DNA of 64,000 nucleotides from Lactobacillus sp. ESL0677 (GCF_029392875.1 NZ_CP113946.1:310001-374000), one strand, 5' to 3'; positions 9,435 through 18,185 are shown, counted from the first letter of the stretch. The notes: generated by a model not told the origin, from the sequence alone. A program made the numbers and translations.

Positions 9435-9731
9435 GTGAACTGGGTCAATATTTTATTAATTATTCTAGTCGTAGTTTTATTAATTCTTTATTTAGTAATT
9501 TTACCAATAGCTCGTCGTAAAAGTATGACTAGAAATCAGCAAGCAATGAGCGATTTCTTTAAATCGCTTCATGAAAATGAAAAAGTTGTATTGCTGAATG
9601 GCGTAGTTGGTACGATTAAAAGTGTTAGCCAGCATTATGTTAACTTAGAAATTGCTCAAAATGTTATTGTCAAAGTTGATAAACATGGTATTGCTTCTGA
9701 GCTGAATCAAGGAGAGAAAGCAGATGAATGA
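9435..9731 (+). CDS. YajC-like small membrane protein in the PTS operon
   Basis: The 98-residue protein has one N-terminal transmembrane helix (LLIILVVVLLILYLVILPI) followed by the YajC-type soluble domain with GVVGTIKSVSQHYVNLEI. It starts with GTG preceded by AAGAAGG. YajC is known as a Sec accessory subunit, but a YajC paralogue sits at the same place in streptococcal hyaluronan operons. Here it lies between EIIA and the heparinase-like lyase and overlaps the lyase start by 8 bp. The role in sugar uptake is unknown; a link to membrane assembly or secretion of the co-encoded proteins is speculation. Confidence 0.8.
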   Translation: MNWVNILLIILVVVLLILYLVILPIARRKSMTRNQQAMSDFFKSLHENEKVVLLNGVVGTIKSVSQHYVNLEIAQNVIVKVDKHGIASELNQGEKADE

Positions 9732-11607
9732 ACTTACTCAGTTAAAAGTTAAGAAATTAATTGATCAGGATGAAATTTCATATGCAGCTGACTACTTAGC
9801 TAATTCTAAGTTACTTCTTAATAATAAATTCTCATTTCATCACGTTTATGACATGGAGCCAAGTCCTACTACATATTATATGGATAACTGGACTGTTTCC
9901 CCTAATGGAGACCCTGAATGGTTGTATGTGTTAAAACGTCAAGAATATTTGCAAGATCTTTTGTACTCCTATATAAAAACTAATAATCCCACCTATTTGG
10001 AAAAGATAAAAGCATTTATTTTTGATTGGATAACTAATAATGATGAAAATGAAGAACAACGTTATGTAACTTGGCGCACTATTGATACAGGAATTAGGTT
10101 ACTTAATTGGACTAAGCCATTAAGTTATTTACTTCAAAAGCAATTATTAAATGATGACGAAATTACAAGAATTAACCAATCTGTTAAACGTCAAGCCATG
10201 TATTTACATGACAATTACATTGAAAAATATGATTTAAGTAATTGGGGTGTTTTGATTACAACAGGAATTCTGACTTTTGCAGCAGAACATCCTAAAGTTA
10301 TTGATAGTAGTTTAGTTAATTGGGCTGAGAGTAAGTTAAGCTTAGAACTGAAATTGCAGGTCGACTCTACAGGCTTACATTGGGAACAATCACCATTATA
10401 TTTTATTGAAGTGTTTAGAAGTTCTCTTTGTGTAGTTGCAAGTTATTTGGCTCACAATAAACAATTACCAACCATAATTGAAAGTTCTTTAAAAGCAATG
10501 CTTAAGACTTGTTACTATCAAATCAAACCAGATGGTTATATTTTGCAGCAAGGTGACACTGATGCAATTAAAATTGCAGATTTAATTACTTCGGCTAAAT
10601 ACATTTTATTTGGTATAAAAGAGCCTAAAGTTAAGCAAGACTTCTTGTTGATGAGTTTAGCTAATCAAGCTCAAATATTGGTTAATGTTCAAGAAAAGCA
10701 AAATAACTGTTATTTTGATTCTTTAGTTTCAGGTAATTTTTATCATAAAGATTTAGTTAATCAAAATTATTGGCATATTTATAACGGCAATTTAGGTAGT
10801 GGTCATGGTCATGCAGCATCTGGGCACCTTGACTTAACAATTAATAACGATAATTTGTTAATTGATCCAGGTCGATATACATATGTAAATTCGCCTGAAA
10901 GGCGAAATTTGAAATCTGGATTTTCGCATAATGTAGTATTAGTTGATAATGATTTTCCTACACGACCGCGAGATTCTTGGAAATATCAAACAATTGTTGC
11001 TAATCAACGTAATGAAGTGGAACATTATGATTTATATGATTTAGTTAAAACTAGTTATTATGATAAATCTAATGATTGTACAGTTACAAGATACTTTATT
11101 TGGCTTAAAGAAGTAACAATTATGACTATTATTGACGTAGTTGAATGTAAGGGTAAGCATCTTCAATCAGATAATTGGATTTTTGCACCAGAGATTACTT
11201 GTCAACCAGAGTTTAATAATAGTTACTTGATAACTAATGGCATTAATCAATATGAACTTTTCCATTCTTTAAAGAATGGTCAGCTAGAAAAGCAAATGTA
11301 TTCTCCACGCTATAATGAATTAGAATCAACTACTAAATTAACTTTGTTGAATCAGTTTACGGATAATAATCTTGCTTATACGGTAATTGGCAAAAAATCT
11401 GATATCGCAGATGTTCATTATTGTGAGTCTAAACGAATTAATGAAGTTATTGATGATGATATTCATAGTTTTGGAGTAGAAATTGACTTAAGTAATAATC
11501 GTCGAATAGTTATAAATATTCAACATGAAAATACAATCATAGGAAATAAATTGTATTTTGTTGGCGGTATTCCTTGTTATGGTAATGTTTCTGTAAATTA
11601 TGAATAG
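9724..11607 (+). CDS. Heparinase II/III-family oligosaccharide lyase
   Basis: The 627-residue protein has an alpha/alpha toroid N-terminal half (residues 1-310; WRTIDTGIRLLNW, HWEQSPLYF) and a beta-sandwich C-terminal half with the signature GHGHAASGHLDLTI, then LLIDPGRYTY and FSHNVVLVD. There is no signal peptide, so it should act in the cytoplasm on uronate-containing oligosaccharides. Streptococcal homologues in hyaluronan loci have the same position after yajC. Catalysis by beta-elimination would feed the GH88 hydrolase or give unsaturated uronate directly. The ATG overlaps the yajC end and follows GGAGAG. Exact substrate (hyaluronan, chondroitin or heparosan oligomers) is open. Confidence 0.85.
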   Translation: MNELTQLKVKKLIDQDEISYAADYLANSKLLLNNKFSFHHVYDMEPSPTTYYMDNWTVSPNGDPEWLYVLKRQEYLQDLLYSYIKTNNPTYLEKIKAFIFDWITNNDENEEQRYVTWRTIDTGIRLLNWTKPLSYLLQKQLLNDDEITRINQSVKRQAMYLHDNYIEKYDLSNWGVLITTGILTFAAEHPKVIDSSLVNWAESKLSLELKLQVDSTGLHWEQSPLYFIEVFRSSLCVVASYLAHNKQLPTIIESSLKAMLKTCYYQIKPDGYILQQGDTDAIKIADLITSAKYILFGIKEPKVKQDFLLMSLANQAQILVNVQEKQNNCYFDSLVSGNFYHKDLVNQNYWHIYNGNLGSGHGHAASGHLDLTINNDNLLIDPGRYTYVNSPERRNLKSGFSHNVVLVDNDFPTRPRDSWKYQTIVANQRNEVEHYDLYDLVKTSYYDKSNDCTVTRYFIWLKEVTIMTIIDVVECKGKHLQSDNWIFAPEITCQPEFNNSYLITNGINQYELFHSLKNGQLEKQMYSPRYNELESTTKLTLLNQFTDNNLAYTVIGKKSDIADVHYCESKRINEVIDDDIHSFGVEIDLSNNRRIVINIQHENTIIGNKLYFVGGIPCYGNVSVNYE

Positions 11608-11618
11608 TAGGTGATTTT

Positions 11619-13211
11619 ATGATAAATATAAAAACATCGTACAGTCGATTTATAGCTAGTATACTTGCAGTAATTATGTTAGTAATATTTTTCAATATTA
11701 ATTCAATTACTGCTAAAGCAGCAAACTACTATGTTGATTCAAAAACCGGGTCAGATACTAACTCTGGATTATCAGTAACTTCGCCATGGAAATCTTTTAA
11801 AAACATTAATTCCAAAACTTTCCAACCTGGAGATGAAATTCTTTTAAAGAGTGGTTCAGTTTGGAATGAACAGTTAATGCCTCAGGGCAATGGAAATCAA
11901 ACTGAGCCGATTACTATTAGCAAATATGGCGGTGAACTAAAGCCGAGAATTAATGGTAATGGTACTCATAATTATAAAAGAAATTCAGGAACAGTTATGC
12001 TAGTTAATCAGCATGATTGGATAATTAAAAATCTTGAAGTAACAAATTATAGTTCAACGATTCAATCGCAACGTTCAGGCATTTTGATAATTAATAATAG
12101 TAATACAACACAAAATAATATTACTGTTGCAGATAACTATGTACATGATGTTAATTCTGATACGCAGGAACACGGTGCTTGGAAGGTTACTGGTGGCATA
12201 ATTTTAATCGGAATTAATGAAGATTTAGATGGCAAAATAAATTCTAATAAGAATTTTGGCTTTGATAATGTTTTGGTTAAAAATAATCATGTTGACAATG
12301 TATCGATTGCCGGAATTAGAAATAAATCTACATTATTAAATACTAACGGTTCAGAGTCATATCCTAAGAATAATAAGAACATTACCTATGAAAATAACGA
12401 TGTTGAAAATGTTTATGGTGATGGCATGATTATTTCTGAAGTTTCAGATAATGGAATTGTTAAAAATAATAAAGTTAATAAATTTTGCAATACTGAATCA
12501 AGATTCAATTATGCTGGCTTGTGGGTAATGGCTTCAGACAATACTACAGTTGAAAATAATGAAGTTTCTAATGGCTTGTATGGCAATAATGATGGTACAG
12601 CATTTGATATTGATTTAAGTTGTAATAATGTTGTTGTTCAACATAATTATTCTCATGATAATGCACGAGGCAGTGTATTATTTATGAATGCATCACATAA
12701 TGGTATTTTCAGATACAATGTTTGTATTAATGATGGATGGAATCCTAATAGTAAGATGATATCTTACTTACCAAGTACTACGACTGAAAAGGCATATGTC
12801 TATAATAATCTGTTTATTGCCAGCCCAACTACAGCTAATTTAATTAAGTGTAGTGGAAATCGTCGTTATTTAGATTTTACAAATAATCTAGTTATTTCAC
12901 AAAATCCAAATATGGTAACTTTCAATCAAGGAACAATGACAGGTGAATTGAACTTTAAGAATAATGCGGTTTATGGCTTTAATAGTCAGTGGTTTGGAAA
13001 AGATAATATTAGTTTAAAAGATGAAGATACTGTTAAACAGCTTATTGCAGATAATGCAAAAGTCTCGGGCATAGCTAACTTAAACCTTAAATCTCTCGCT
13101 AATTTACCAGAACTGAAAAAAGCAGGTATTTTTGAAGGAACGGGTTTAACAGATTTTAATGATCAACCAGTGGCTAATATCCCATCGATTGGACCAGTAG
13201 AGTTGAAATAA
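11619..13211 (+). CDS. Secreted right-handed parallel beta-helix protein, candidate extracellular polysaccharide lyase
   Basis: The 530-residue protein has a signal peptide (basic start, hydrophobic core at residues 11-28, likely cleavage after TAKA near 34). The mature start YYVDSKTGSDTNSG and PWKSFKNIN is typical of PL-like beta-helix proteins. Many Asn-rich coils follow (NVLVKNNHVDNVS, ITYENNDVENVYGDGM, TTVENNEVSNGLYGN). No LPXTG, SLAP or membrane anchor is visible, so it is probably released. In the same operon as the heparinase-like lyase and GH88, it occupies the role that PL8 hyaluronate lyase has in streptococci. A lyase or hydrolase activity is inferred; it could also be a sulfated-glycan epimerase or binding protein. 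Confidence 0.75.
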   Translation: MINIKTSYSRFIASILAVIMLVIFFNINSITAKAANYYVDSKTGSDTNSGLSVTSPWKSFKNINSKTFQPGDEILLKSGSVWNEQLMPQGNGNQTEPITISKYGGELKPRINGNGTHNYKRNSGTVMLVNQHDWIIKNLEVTNYSSTIQSQRSGILIINNSNTTQNNITVADNYVHDVNSDTQEHGAWKVTGGIILIGINEDLDGKINSNKNFGFDNVLVKNNHVDNVSIAGIRNKSTLLNTNGSESYPKNNKNITYENNDVENVYGDGMIISEVSDNGIVKNNKVNKFCNTESRFNYAGLWVMASDNTTVENNEVSNGLYGNNDGTAFDIDLSCNNVVVQHNYSHDNARGSVLFMNASHNGIFRYNVCINDGWNPNSKMISYLPSTTTEKAYVYNNLFIASPTTANLIKCSGNRRYLDFTNNLVISQNPNMVTFNQGTMTGELNFKNNAVYGFNSQWFGKDNISLKDEDTVKQLIADNAKVSGIANLNLKSLANLPELKKAGIFEGTGLTDFNDQPVANIPSIGPVELK

Positions 13212-13227
13212 AAGGAAGTTTTAAAAA

Positions 13228-14067
13228 ATGAAAATGAATATGAATTATGCACACAGTCCTGAAGATGTTAAACATTATTCAACTGATGAATTAAGAAGTC
13301 AATTTTTAGTACCTAAGGTTTTTGAACCTGGCAAAATTAATTTGACTTATACATACAACGATCGAATGATTCTTGGTGGTGTAATGCCAACTGATAAATC
13401 ATTGGAAATCGTTTTGAGTAAGGAATTGGGTGTTGATTTCTTCTTGCAACGTCGCGAATTAGGCGTAATTAATTTAGGAGGTGATGGTACTATCGAGATA
13501 GATGGTGATAAAGAAGCAATGACTAAGCATGATGGTTATTATGTAGGTCAAGGTCATAAGCACGTTGTCTTTAGTTCTAATGATCCTAAAGATCCTGCTA
13601 AGTACTATGTTGTTTCAACACCAGCACAAAAATCGTACCCAGATAAGAAATTATTGTTCAAAGATGCCTTAGCTAAAGAGCTGGGTGATCAAGAACATAT
13701 GAATAAGAGAACTATTTACAAGTATATTGATGCTTCACAAATGGACACCTGTCAATTACAAATGGGCTACACTGTTTTGGAACCAGGTTCTGGCTGGAAC
13801 ACGATGCCTGCACATACTCATGCTCGTAGAATGGAAGCATATCTTTACTGTGAATTTGCAGAACCAGATACAAGAGTATTTCACTTTGTTGGTAAACCAA
13901 GTGAAACTAAAGACATTGTAATGAAGAATGAACAAGCAGTAATTAATCCAAGTTGGTCAATTCACTGCGGTATCGGTACTACAAGTTATTCATTTATTTG
14001 GGCAATGTGTGGTGAAAACCAAACCTATGATGATATGGATTGGATTTCAATGGATGAGCTTAATTAA
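13228..14067 (+). CDS. kduI: 4-deoxy-L-threo-5-hexosulose-uronate ketol-isomerase
   Basis: The 279-residue cupin is of exact KduI length. Metal ligands are visible in MPAHTHARRMEAYLY (two His and Glu) and the later His of SIHCGIGT. It isomerises the open-chain unsaturated uronate released by GH88 or the lyase to 3-deoxy-D-glycero-2,5-hexodiulosonate. KduD, which reduces that product, is encoded 27 bp downstream. Lactobacilli may use DhuI for GAG sugars, but the sequence motifs are KduI. The ATG follows AAAGGAAG. Confidence 0.92.
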   Translation: MKMNMNYAHSPEDVKHYSTDELRSQFLVPKVFEPGKINLTYTYNDRMILGGVMPTDKSLEIVLSKELGVDFFLQRRELGVINLGGDGTIEIDGDKEAMTKHDGYYVGQGHKHVVFSSNDPKDPAKYYVVSTPAQKSYPDKKLLFKDALAKELGDQEHMNKRTIYKYIDASQMDTCQLQMGYTVLEPGSGWNTMPAHTHARRMEAYLYCEFAEPDTRVFHFVGKPSETKDIVMKNEQAVINPSWSIHCGIGTTSYSFIWAMCGENQTYDDMDWISMDELN

Positions 14068-14094
14068 GCTGTATATTAACGGAGGTTTTTAAAG

Positions 14095-14910
14095 ATGGAA
14101 CAATCTAAAGAAGAAATCAAAAAGAATGAAGAAGCATTAGACAAGTTTAAGATGAGTCTTTATGACTTAACAGGTAAAGTTGCTATTATCACGGGTGGTA
14201 ATACAGGTTTAGGCCAAGGATATGCGGTTGCATTGGCTGAAGCTGGTGCTGATATCTTTATCCCAACATTTGGGACTTTAGAATGGGATAATACTCGTGC
14301 AATGATTGAAAAACGCGGTCGTAAGGTTGAGTTTATGGATGTTGATTTAACTAAGCCTGGTGTTCCACAAGAGGTAGTTGAAAAAGCAATTGAAACTTTT
14401 GGTCATATTGACATTTTAATTAACAATGCTGGAATGATTAGAAGAAATCCATTATTGGAATCAAAAGATGAAGATTGGGACAAAGTTATTAATATTAACT
14501 TGAATGCTGTTTATCACATGTCAATGGCTGCAGCTAAAGTAATGGCTAAGCAAAAGTCAGGTAAGATTATCAATATTGGTTCTATGCTTTCATTCCAAGG
14601 TGGTAAGTTTATTCCTTCATACACAGCTTCAAAGCATGGTGTTGCTGGACTTACCAAATCGTTTGCTAGTGAAATGGGCGCATATAATGTCCAAGTTAAT
14701 GCAATTGCACCTGGATATATTAAAACTGCAAATACTGCTCCGATTCGTGCTGATAAAGCTCGTAATCAAGAAATTTTGGACAGAATTCCTGCAGGTCACT
14801 GGGCAGAACCTTCTGAATTAATGGGAGTTGCAGTATTCTTAGCTAGTGCTGCTGCTAACTATGTCAATGGTGTTATCTTCCCAGTAGATGGTGGTTACTT
14901 AGTAAGATAG
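14095..14910 (+). CDS. kduD: 2-dehydro-3-deoxy-D-gluconate 5-dehydrogenase (KduD-type SDR)
   Basis: The 271-residue short-chain dehydrogenase has the dinucleotide motif TGGNTGLGQG, the NNAG strand and the active-site pair YTASK with upstream serine in NIGSMLS. It follows kduI, so it should reduce the 2,5-diketo intermediate to 2-keto-3-deoxygluconate with NAD(P)H. The N-terminus is about 20 residues longer than usual (KEEIKKNEEALDKFKMSLYD). ACGGAGG precedes the start. It is the last gene before a terminator; KdgK and KdgA, needed to finish the pathway, are not in the window. Confidence 0.88.
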   Translation: MEQSKEEIKKNEEALDKFKMSLYDLTGKVAIITGGNTGLGQGYAVALAEAGADIFIPTFGTLEWDNTRAMIEKRGRKVEFMDVDLTKPGVPQEVVEKAIETFGHIDILINNAGMIRRNPLLESKDEDWDKVININLNAVYHMSMAAAKVMAKQKSGKIINIGSMLSFQGGKFIPSYTASKHGVAGLTKSFASEMGAYNVQVNAIAPGYIKTANTAPIRADKARNQEILDRIPAGHWAEPSELMGVAVFLASAAANYVNGVIFPVDGGYLVR

Positions 14911-14917
14911 TATAAAG

Positions 14918-14945
14918 AAAAAGCGGCAGAAATGTCGCTTTTTTT
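14918..14945 (+). terminator. Terminator after kduD
   Basis: AAAAGCGGC pairs with GTCGCTTTT (one G-U pair) around a 6-base loop, then a T run. It closes the uronate operon; the next gene may depend on read-through. Confidence 0.75.
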
Positions 14946-14973
14946 ATTGTTTAAATTATTAAAGGGTAAAAAA

Positions 14974-15771
14974 TTGAAAATAAAAATAAGCTTAAAGGAT
15001 ACTTTTGATAAGACTATTACAGGAGTTAGTGACGATGATCTTTGTGTTTTGCCGTTTAAAAAAAGATTTCAAGATGGTGATTATTATGAAGTAAATGTCG
15101 AGCACGCTCCCGTGTACTTGATGGTACAGTTAGATGCTGTACTTAATCCAACACTAATATATTTGGCAAAACCCAATTGGCGATATAAAATTCCGATGAA
15201 TTTAGAACGCTACTCGGCTTTACCAGACGGGGCGTTTACTGGAGAACATCACTATGCTTGCGTTCGAAAAGCAGAAGATTATGAAATAAATGCTTATCAA
15301 AATTTAGCTCGTAATAGCCACGATCAAAGACAAGAATCGGGCGCATATCCGCATATTTCAGCTAATGCAGAAACTAGGGGAGAAGAACCTTTTTTAGTAA
15401 AAAATGTAATAGACGGTTATTTAGCCAATAAAGGTCATGGCAGATTTCCGTTTCAATCTTGGGGTATTGATGCAAGAGATGACGCAAAATTAAAATTAGA
15501 CTTTGGTCGCCTAGTGAATATTGCAAAAATTGGTATTCAGTTAAGAGCAGATTATCCGCACGACAGTTATTGGACTAAAGCTACTATTAAGTTTTCGAAT
15601 AACAATAAGCAAATTGTTGATTTAGTAAAAACAGCAAAAATTCAATATTTTGTAGTTAACCAAGAAAATGTAAGTTTCTTAAGCATTAATAATCTAATCA
15701 GAGATTCTCAAGGTGATCCTGATTCATTCCCGTCGTTAAGTCAGTTAATTGTGTTAGGTAAGAATAAATAA
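14974..15771 (+). CDS. Uncharacterised cytoplasmic beta-sandwich (F5/8 type C-like) protein of the uronate locus
   Basis: The predicted product has 265 residues from the TTG at 14974, which follows AAAGGGT by 6 bases. An earlier in-frame ATG at 14932 lies inside the kduD terminator hairpin and is rejected. No signal peptide or membrane segment is seen. The second half (VIDGYLANKGHG, FPFQSWGID, LKLDFGRLVNIAKIGIQLR, then KATIKFSNN) looks like a discoidin/F5-8C carbohydrate-binding fold. The first half (KRFQDGDYYEVNVEHAP) is another beta-rich region. It is the last gene of the GAG locus, so a role with uronate oligosaccharides is possible, but no function is recognised. Confidence 0.65.
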   Translation: MKIKISLKDTFDKTITGVSDDDLCVLPFKKRFQDGDYYEVNVEHAPVYLMVQLDAVLNPTLIYLAKPNWRYKIPMNLERYSALPDGAFTGEHHYACVRKAEDYEINAYQNLARNSHDQRQESGAYPHISANAETRGEEPFLVKNVIDGYLANKGHGRFPFQSWGIDARDDAKLKLDFGRLVNIAKIGIQLRADYPHDSYWTKATIKFSNNNKQIVDLVKTAKIQYFVVNQENVSFLSINNLIRDSQGDPDSFPSLSQLIVLGKNK

Positions 15772-15783
15772 GTATGAGGTAAG

Positions 15784-15811
15784 GCTTCGAAATTAAATTT
15801 CGAAGCTTTTT
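15784..15811 (+). terminator. Terminator after the F5/8-like gene
   Basis: GCTTCGAAA pairs perfectly with TTTCGAAGC around a 5-base loop and is followed by T5. Confidence 0.85.
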
Positions 15812-15825
15812 ATAATAAAAAAGTA

Positions 15826-15854
15826 TTGCAATTTTGAATCCGGTTTCATATAAT
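15826..15854 (+). promoter_or_regulatory. Promoter of the galactitol-type PTS operon
   Basis: TTGCAA (15826-15831), 17-bp spacer, TATAAT (15849-15854). It drives the EIIA-EIIB-EIIC genes from 15935. Confidence 0.75.
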
Positions 15855-15860
15855 TATATC

Positions 15861-15913
15861 TAGACAAGTGAACAAAAATAAACAAAAATAAACAAAATCG
15901 AAAAACTTGTCTA
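15861..15913 (+). promoter_or_regulatory. Inverted repeat enclosing three AAACAAAAAT direct repeats (candidate DeoR operator)
   Basis: TAGACAAGT (15861-15869) is perfectly inverted as ACTTGTCTA (15905-15913). Between them lie three tandem copies of a 10-11 bp CAAA-rich unit (about 15870-15900). The element begins just downstream of the -10 box, where a repressor would block transcription or an RNA hairpin would form in the leader. Similar CAAA units occur in the promoter of the DeoR gene at 2582-2597. Confidence 0.55.
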
Positions 15914-15934
15914 ATTGGAAAGGAAGTTTATATT

Positions 15935-16420
15935 TTGAGCATAAATAGTTTGTTTTCACCAGAATCAGTATTTGTTAGTGAAAAGACAAGTTCAGAAGCT
16001 ATTTTTAAGGAAGTTTCCAACAAATTATTTGACGAAAAATGTGTTAAGGAAGCTTTTTTCTCCGAAATTTTGAAGAGAGAAAAATTATATCCTACTGGCA
16101 TTGATACGTCACCAATTTCTGAAAACTTACCTAATATTGCTGTTCCTCATACTGAAGGTGAATTTGTTACTACAAGACTAATTGTGCCGGTGGCATTGAA
16201 GACACCGGTTTGCTTTAAAAATATGATTGCACCAGATCAGGATTTGCAAGTTAAATTCTTGTTTATGATCTTAAATAATGATCCTGAGGGGCAGGCTAAT
16301 ATATTAGCTCAAATTATGGATTTCTTGCGTTTGACTCCAGTTTCAAAATTACAAAAGTTATTTAATTTCACTTCAACTGATAAAATTTATCAGTTTATGA
16401 GTGAAAATTTTAAAAAATAG
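15935..16420 (+). CDS. PTS fructose/galactitol-type EIIA
   Basis: The 161-residue EIIA domain protein (PTS_EIIA_2) has the phosphorylation site His72 in NIAVPHTEGEF. It begins with TTG, which has AAAGGAAG at the correct 8-base distance; no ATG is available. The EIIB and EIIC of the galactitol family follow directly. Together with lacAB under a matching DeoR regulator, the system may import galactitol, galactose or a related sugar as its phosphate; lacAB would process galactose-6-P. Confidence 0.85.
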   Translation: MSINSLFSPESVFVSEKTSSEAIFKEVSNKLFDEKCVKEAFFSEILKREKLYPTGIDTSPISENLPNIAVPHTEGEFVTTRLIVPVALKTPVCFKNMIAPDQDLQVKFLFMILNNDPEGQANILAQIMDFLRLTPVSKLQKLFNFTSTDKIYQFMSENFKK

Positions 16421-16433
16421 GAGGTTTGTTTCT

Positions 16434-16742
16434 ATGAGTAGACAAGTTAAGTTTATTGCGGCATGTGGTGCAGGAGTAAATTCATCGCATCAAATCAAGG
16501 ATGCTGTTGAAGCAGAAATGAGAAAACGTGGCTACAACGTTAAAGTTGATGCTTATATGATTAAGGATGTTAATGAAGATTTATTGTCAAAATATGATGG
16601 CTATTTGACAATTGCTAAGACTGATCTTTCATTTACACCTAAAATTCCTTTGATTGATGCAGGACCAATTTTGTATCGTATTCCTGCAATGGCAAAACCA
16701 GTTTATGATAATGTGGAAAAAGTTGTTAAAGAAATTAATTAA
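16434..16742 (+). CDS. PTS galactitol-family EIIB
   Basis: The 102-residue GatB-like protein has the P-loop Cys11 in FIAACGAGVNSSHQIK. The ATG at 16434 follows TAGGAGG. It receives phosphate from the EIIA encoded upstream and passes it to sugar in the EIIC encoded downstream. Length and motif are typical of stand-alone EIIB-Gat. Confidence 0.88.
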   Translation: MSRQVKFIAACGAGVNSSHQIKDAVEAEMRKRGYNVKVDAYMIKDVNEDLLSKYDGYLTIAKTDLSFTPKIPLIDAGPILYRIPAMAKPVYDNVEKVVKEIN

Positions 16743-16769
16743 GTAAAATCTTTCTGAAAGGAAATAAAA

Positions 16770-18185
16770 ATGAATGGGATTATTAATTTTGCTAACTCAC
16801 TTTTTAAGCCATTAATTGATATGGGTGCTGCAACAATTATGTTAATTGTTTTAACATTAATTGCTATTTTATTTAAAGTAAAATTTAGTAAGGCACTTGA
16901 AGGTGGTATGAAATTAGCGATTGCGATTACAGCTATCGGTAATATTATGAACATGTTAACTACATCGTTCCAAAAGCCGATGCAGCAATTCGTTCAACAT
17001 ACAGGAATTCACATGGATATGCAGGATATGGGGTGGGCTCCTCTAGCAACGATTACTTGGGGATCGCCGTATACACTCTTTTATCTTCTAGTTCTGATTG
17101 TGTTAAATGTTGTACTACTTGTCTTAGATAAAACCAATACATTAGATGTCGATATTTTTGATGTTTGGCACTTAGCATTTGATGGGCTGTTCTGTGTTTA
17201 TGTTGGTGCTCCACTTTGGTTATCAACATTATTGGTATTATTCATTGGTACAATGAAGATTATTAATTCTGATTTAATGAAGCCAACTTTTAATGATCTT
17301 CTTGATGCCCCTGAGGGCAACCCAATGACCACTACACACATGAACTATATGATGAATCCAATTATCATGGTCTTTAACAAGTTCTTTGATAAATGCTTAC
17401 CATGGTTAGATAAGTTTGACTTTGACTCCACTAAGTTAAATGAAAAGATTGGCTTTTGGGGTAGTAGATTTGCAATTGGTGTTTATTTAGGTGTCTTTGT
17501 ATCCTTACTTGCTGGTAACAATTTTGCTACCGAAGAAGGTTGGAAAGATATGTTCACTCTATCATTTGTAGGTGGTTCATGTATTGAACTGTTCTCAGTA
17601 ATTGGATCATGGTTTATTGCTTCAGTTGAACCATTATCACAAGGTATTGCTGATTTTGCTACCAAGAAATTCTCTGGCCGTACATTCAACATTGGACTTG
17701 ACTGGCCATTCTTAGCTGGCCGTTCAGAAATTTGGGCAGCAGCTAATGTTTTGGCACCAATTATGATGCTTGAAGCTATGATTCTTCCAGGGAACAGATT
17801 GATGCCTTTAGGTGGTATTATTGCCATGGGTGTAACCCCAGCTTTGCTAGTAGTTACTCGTGGTAAGATTATTCGGATGATTATTATCGGAACAATTGAA
17901 TTACCTATCTTCCTTTGGGCTGGTACAATGGTTGGTCCATTTGTAACTAATATGGCTCATTCAGTAGGTGCTGCAATTCCTGCACATACAATGGTTTCAG
18001 ATACTACTATGGAAGGACCTGTTGAAAAATACTTGGCTTACTTAGTAGGTAATGCATGGAAGCAACATGGTATGTTTATTGTTTATGCTCTACTTGCACT
18101 TGCTGCTTATTTACTATTATTCATGTGGTACGCTAAAGAAATGAAGAAGCGTAATGCTGAATATGCTGCAGCTGCTAAAAAATAA
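16770..18185 (+). CDS. PTS galactitol-family EIIC
   Basis: The 471-residue polytopic membrane permease has the GatC signature regions (DMGAATIMLIVLTLIAILFK near the start and FWGSRFAIGVYLGVF). It forms the channel for the EIIA/EIIB encoded just upstream. The specific sugar cannot be read from sequence; galactose transport through GatC-type permeases is known in streptococci and lactobacilli. Confidence 0.88.
   Translation: MNGIINFANSLFKPLIDMGAATIMLIVLTLIAILFKVKFSKALEGGMKLAIAITAIGNIMNMLTTSFQKPMQQFVQHTGIHMDMQDMGWAPLATITWGSPYTLFYLLVLIVLNVVLLVLDKTNTLDVDIFDVWHLAFDGLFCVYVGAPLWLSTLLVLFIGTMKIINSDLMKPTFNDLLDAPEGNPMTTTHMNYMMNPIIMVFNKFFDKCLPWLDKFDFDSTKLNEKIGFWGSRFAIGVYLGVFVSLLAGNNFATEEGWKDMFTLSFVGGSCIELFSVIGSWFIASVEPLSQGIADFATKKFSGRTFNIGLDWPFLAGRSEIWAAANVLAPIMMLEAMILPGNRLMPLGGIIAMGVTPALLVVTRGKIIRMIIIGTIELPIFLWAGTMVGPFVTNMAHSVGAAIPAHTMVSDTTMEGPVEKYLAYLVGNAWKQHGMFIVYALLALAAYLLLFMWYAKEMKKRNAEYAAAAKK

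Noticed and set aside
14932..14973. ATG start 14 codons upstream for the F5/8-like protein
   Set aside because: It lies inside the kduD terminator hairpin and has no ribosome site; the TTG at 14974 does.
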